A stretch of 8,846 nucleotides of DNA from assembly GCA_027346925.1 (NCBI GenBank), contig DAIERH010000089.1, forward strand, positions 1 to 8,846. The letters run 5' to 3'. This DNA comes from Geobacter sp. Lineage in GTDB: Bacteria > Desulfobacterota > Desulfuromonadia > Geobacterales > Pseudopelobacteraceae. Position numbers and translations under genes: made by a program. Shown one piece after another: positions 6,683 to 8,846 of this stretch (its first letter is position 1; every line of letters begins with the position of its first letter). Below the pieces are notes generated by a model. The model saw only the letters and a program-made list of their open reading frames with translations. It did not search any database and had not been told where the DNA came from.

Positions 6683-7495
6683 ATGAGCAGAATTGAAGAA
6701 GCACTCGCGAAGGCGGCTCAATTGCGAAGCAGCCAGACCCCCGCTGCACCGGCCGGAAAGAGCGTCCTGCCGCCCCACCTTCCTCCCCAGGTGGCCACTG
6801 AGAATATTCAGGTTACGAATCAGTTGCTGGTCATGGCCAGTGCGCCGAACACGCCGGCGGCGGAAGAATACCGCAAGCTGAAGTCGATAATCGTCAAACA
6901 GACCAAAGGCGACCACTTCAGAAACATGTTGATGGTTACCAGTTCCATCGGGGGAGAGGGTAAAACCGTGACCGCCCTCAACCTCGCCATAAGCCTTGCC
7001 CAGGAATACGACCATACGGTCCTGCTGGTGGACGCGGACATCAGGAAACCGTCCATCGGCAGCTATCTGGGAATCGGGAGCAGGGCAGGGATTTCGGAAT
7101 GTCTTCTGGATGGGCTTGAACTCAAGGATGCGCTCATACGGACGGGCATCGGCAAGCTGTCCCTTCTGCCGGCCGGACGAGAGGTCCGCAACCCCGCTGA
7201 ACTTTTTTCCTCACAGAGGATGAAGGATTTTCTCATCGAGATCAAGAACCGCTATTACGACCGCTATATCATTATCGATACGCCGCCGGTGCTGCCGTTT
7301 GCCGAGACCCGATCACTGAGTGCCATCGTCGACGGCGCCGTGCTGGTCGTCAAGGAAGGGCTGGTATCCCTGCCCAATATTACGGAGACCATGGATTGCC
7401 TCAAGGGAACCAACATGCTGGGCATCGTCTACAACGGCGCAACGATGGAGCAGCACAGCGAGCGCTACCAGTATTACCGGCAGGGTAACGCCTAA
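6683..7495 (+). CDS. Exopolysaccharide tyrosine autokinase (BY-kinase, XrtA-locus type)
   Basis: 270 residues, cytoplasmic, no membrane segment. An N-terminal helix (M-S-R-I-E-E-A-L-A-K-A) and Ala/Pro linker precede the P-loop kinase fold. Seen are Walker A G-G-E-G-K94-T95, Walker A' L-L-V-D117-A-D119-I-R-K-P, and Walker B I-I-I-D199-T-P-P, all complete. The oligomer-interface motif EX2RX2R appears as E61-x-x-R64-x-x-K67, a conservative change. The C-terminus has three tyrosines (262, 264, 265), the likely autophosphorylation cluster, shorter than the tail of E. coli Wzc. This matches TIGR03018. By family knowledge it autophosphorylates when bound to the chain-length protein encoded just upstream, and cycling of phosphorylation drives polymer assembly. 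A MinD/ParA-like role is unlikely given the IDTPP motif, tyrosine tail and neighbours. Confidence 0.93.
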   Translation: MSRIEEALAKAAQLRSSQTPAAPAGKSVLPPHLPPQVATENIQVTNQLLVMASAPNTPAAEEYRKLKSIIVKQTKGDHFRNMLMVTSSIGGEGKTVTALNLAISLAQEYDHTVLLVDADIRKPSIGSYLGIGSRAGISECLLDGLELKDALIRTGIGKLSLLPAGREVRNPAELFSSQRMKDFLIEIKNRYYDRYIIIDTPPVLPFAETRSLSAIVDGAVLVVKEGLVSLPNITETMDCLKGTNMLGIVYNGATMEQHSERYQYYRQGNA

Positions 7496-7675
7496 GGTTG
7501 TTTTTTGCCAGCGCCATTCACCGGGGAGATTGCAGCCCCCTTGTCATGGCGCTGGAGGCGGACCTCCAACCGGCCTTTTCAACCCGTTCCAAGCCACATC
7601 CAACGGGAATGGGCCGTGAGGACATGGCCGGCAGACTACATCAGCTTGTTTCCAGCAGTCCACAGAGGGAGAGCC
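7496..7675 (+). other. Hairpin-rich 180-nt gap between kinase and ATPase genes
   Basis: No convincing gene lies here; the open frames (TTG 7498, TTG 7505) lack ribosome-binding sites and resemble nothing I know. Four neighbouring inverted repeats are visible. A: CCAGCGCCAT 7508-7517 with ATGGCGCTGG 7546-7555, ten perfect pairs, with a possible inner GGGG/CCCC stem (7523-7526 with 7536-7539). B: TGGAGG 7553-7558 with CCTCCA 7563-7568, sharing three bases with A. C: CCCGTT 7583-7588 with AACGGG 7602-7607. D: GGCCGTG 7612-7618 with CATGGCC 7623-7629, one G-U pair. A U-rich run (7498-7506) precedes A rather than following a stem, so A is not a plus-strand terminator. It may be a structured leader or processing region for the ATPase message. 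Confidence 0.45.
7665..7671 (+). promoter_or_regulatory. Shine-Dalgarno of the ATPase gene
   Basis: GAGGGAG ends 4 nt before ATG 7676. With the family-typical N-terminus M-Y-E-Y-F-F it decides the start over the in-frame TTG at 7505, which would add 57 unrelated residues. Confidence 0.8.
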
Positions 7676-8773
7676 ATGTACGAGTACTTTTTTCACCTGA
7701 ACCGGAAACCGTTCGAGTTGCTGCCGAATCCCGACTTTTTGTTCCTGAGCAGGTCTCACAAAAAGGTCCTTTCATACCTGGACTATGGAATAAAAGAACG
7801 GGCGGGATTCATTCTCCTGACCGGCGAAGTGGGGTCCGGCAAGACCACCATTATCCGGAATCTCATAAAGAAACATCTCGATAACGTCATTCTCTCCAAA
7901 ATCTTCAATACGCGGGTGGATTCGGAGCAGTTGATCGCCATGATCAACGACGATTTCGGGTTGTCGGTCCAGAACAAGGACAAGATAACCCTGCTCAGGG
8001 AATTGAACTCCTTCCTCATAGAGCAATTTGTCAAGGGGAACCAGCCAGTGCTCATCATCGACGAGGCCCAGAACCTGGCCCTCGACCTCCTGGAAGAGAT
8101 CAGGATGCTTTCCAACCTGGAAGTGGACAATGCAAAACTCCTGCAGATCATCCTTGTGGGACAACCGGAACTGCGCAGCACCCTGGCGTCGACCAGCATG
8201 GTGCAACTGCGTCAGCGCATCAGCATCAACTGCCATATTCAGCCCCTGACACATCTCGAAACCGAACTGTACATCCTGCACCGCATGGAAAAAGCCGGAG
8301 ATCGGAATGCCGTCAAATTTTCCCAGGAGAGCATCAACATCATTTTTTCCTACAGCAAGGGAATTCCGCGCCTGATCAACATTATCTGTGACTTTATCCT
8401 GCTTGCCGCCTACGCGGAACAGACGAGCAGCATCGATGCGGAACTGGTGAAAGATATAATCGGAGATCTCGATTTCGAAAATCATTTCTGGGGAAGCAAA
8501 AGTCAGGAAGGGCCTGCCAAGGCGGCATCTGCATCCGAAGGAACGGAAAAGGCTTTTTCAGCGTTGATCAGGGACATCAATGAGCGGCTTGACAACCTGG
8601 GAAAGGAAACGGACTCGTCCAATCAGAAGATGTTCCAGGAAATGAAGTCCAAGATCGCCTCACTGGAGCAATCGCTGAATTCCCATCAGGAAAAGACCGG
8701 CTCGCTCATCAATCAGTTGAAGAAGTTTATCCCCATGATGGGAAACGGGAGAAGCGCATCAATGGTCCTCTGA
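7676..8773 (+). CDS. XrtA/PEP-CTERM-associated AAA ATPase (ExeA/GspA-like) with coiled-coil tail
   Basis: 365 residues. The start M-Y-E-Y-F-F-H-L-N-R-K-P-F is the signature opening of ExeA-like secretion ATPases and their PEP-CTERM subfamily (TIGR03015). The AAA core (about 1-270) has Walker A G50-E-V-G-S-G-K56-T-T58, Walker B V-L-I-I-D129-E130-A-Q, a sensor-like V-G-Q-P-E-L (161-166), L-R-Q-R-I (178-182) as likely arginine-finger region, and G-I-P-R-L-I-N as sensor 2. Residues 273-290 are a small-residue linker, and 291-352 form a heptad-rich coiled coil ending in a short basic tail. No membrane helix or peptidoglycan-binding domain is seen, unlike full ExeA. Its role in EPS export or PEP-CTERM secretion is unknown; the conserved linkage suggests it powers assembly of an envelope complex. 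It follows the kinase after an unusual 180-nt gap. Confidence 0.9.
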   Translation: MYEYFFHLNRKPFELLPNPDFLFLSRSHKKVLSYLDYGIKERAGFILLTGEVGSGKTTIIRNLIKKHLDNVILSKIFNTRVDSEQLIAMINDDFGLSVQNKDKITLLRELNSFLIEQFVKGNQPVLIIDEAQNLALDLLEEIRMLSNLEVDNAKLLQIILVGQPELRSTLASTSMVQLRQRISINCHIQPLTHLETELYILHRMEKAGDRNAVKFSQESINIIFSYSKGIPRLINIICDFILLAAYAEQTSSIDAELVKDIIGDLDFENHFWGSKSQEGPAKAASASEGTEKAFSALIRDINERLDNLGKETDSSNQKMFQEMKSKIASLEQSLNSHQEKTGSLINQLKKFIPMMGNGRSASMVL

Positions 8774-8793
8774 CAGATTTATGGGATTTTTCG

Positions 8794-8833
8794 CATGAAA
8801 TGCCCGTGGCCAGATGTCCAGTTTTGTTTCATG
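8794..8833 (+). repeat. 7-bp inverted repeat next to a downstream ribosome-binding site
   Basis: CATGAAA (8794-8800) and TTTCATG (8827-8833) are perfect inverted copies 26 nt apart. The right arm abuts and shares one base with the GAGGAGG that follows. It could pair as RNA or be a protein-binding dyad; chance is possible. Confidence 0.3.
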
Positions 8834-8839
8834 AGGAGG
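8833..8839 (+). promoter_or_regulatory. Strong Shine-Dalgarno for a gene starting just beyond the window
   Basis: GAGGAGG is followed by GAAACCA to the window edge at 8846, so a start codon at 8847 would sit 7 nt away, an ideal spacing. It implies a seventh co-directional gene. ATG 8831 is less likely because it lacks an upstream ribosome-binding site. The 8774-8832 stretch has no terminator. Confidence 0.65.
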
Positions 8840-8846
8840 GAAACCA

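Noticed and set aside
7474..7506. Possible intrinsic terminator after the kinase: TTACC/GGTAA stem followed by a U-rich run
   Set aside because: The 5-bp stem is weak and ends 9 nt before the U-run, too far for a normal terminator. Leaky pausing cannot be excluded.
7496..7675. Cyclic-di-GMP (GEMM) riboswitch, expected in Geobacter-like EPS loci
   Set aside because: I could not find the conserved GEMM core bases here, in the 1-98 leader or in 4155-4249. The hairpins do not match that layout.
7498..7884. 128-codon open frame starting in the kinase-ATPase spacer
   Set aside because: TTG start with no properly spaced ribosome-binding site, overlaps the real ATPase start in another frame, and has no recognisable protein character.
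7772..8485. 237-codon minus-strand open frame inside the ATPase gene
   Set aside because: Opposite a gene with intact Walker motifs; its translation is not family-like, so it is a shadow frame.
1..8846. Mobile elements, CRISPR arrays, tRNA/rRNA genes or phage genes
   Set aside because: No transposase, direct-repeat array, terminal repeats or tRNA-like fold was seen; the window is a continuous EPS operon.

Overview
The window is one gene-dense, single-direction (+ strand) block of six genes. Each matches a family I know from exopolysaccharide (EPS) loci linked to the PEP-CTERM / exosortase (XrtA, EpsH-type) sorting system of Gram-negative bacteria. The mid-range G+C, the lipoprotein and outer-membrane export components, and the style of the proteins suggest a Geobacter-like member of the Desulfuromonadota (former Deltaproteobacteria). 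That taxonomic guess is an inference; the locus type is much firmer. Family names (TIGR numbers) are recalled, not searched.

Layout: 1-98 is a leader with a sigma-54-like -24/-12 element and a 12-bp palindrome. 99-2753 is prsT, a lipoprotein built almost wholly of TPR repeats. 2787-4154 is a polyprenyl-phosphate sugar-1-phosphate transferase that would start the repeat unit. 4155-4249 is a gap with two hairpins. 4250-5056 is a periplasmic/outer-membrane polysaccharide export protein with a PES domain and two SLBB domains. 5116-6621 is a Wzz-like chain-length determinant / kinase adaptor. 6683-7495 is a cytoplasmic bacterial tyrosine autokinase. 7496-7675 is an unusually long, hairpin-rich gap. 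7676-8773 is an ExeA/GspA-like AAA ATPase with a coiled-coil tail. 8774-8846 ends in a strong Shine-Dalgarno, so another gene probably starts just past the window.

How they fit together (family knowledge): the transferase loads the first sugar phosphate onto undecaprenyl phosphate. The chain-length protein and separate kinase form a split Wzc-like switch controlling polymer length and export. The export protein carries the polymer across the periplasm toward the outer membrane. The ATPase and PrsT are conserved partners of unproven biochemical role in exosortase loci. Exosortase itself, PEP-CTERM substrates, the PrsK/PrsR regulators, flippase, polymerase and other glycosyltransferases are not in this window.

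The protein set is a known system, not a new one. The least explained parts are non-coding: a leader with a possible RpoN promoter, a GC-rich hairpin over the stop codon of the transferase gene, and four consecutive hairpins between the kinase and ATPase genes.
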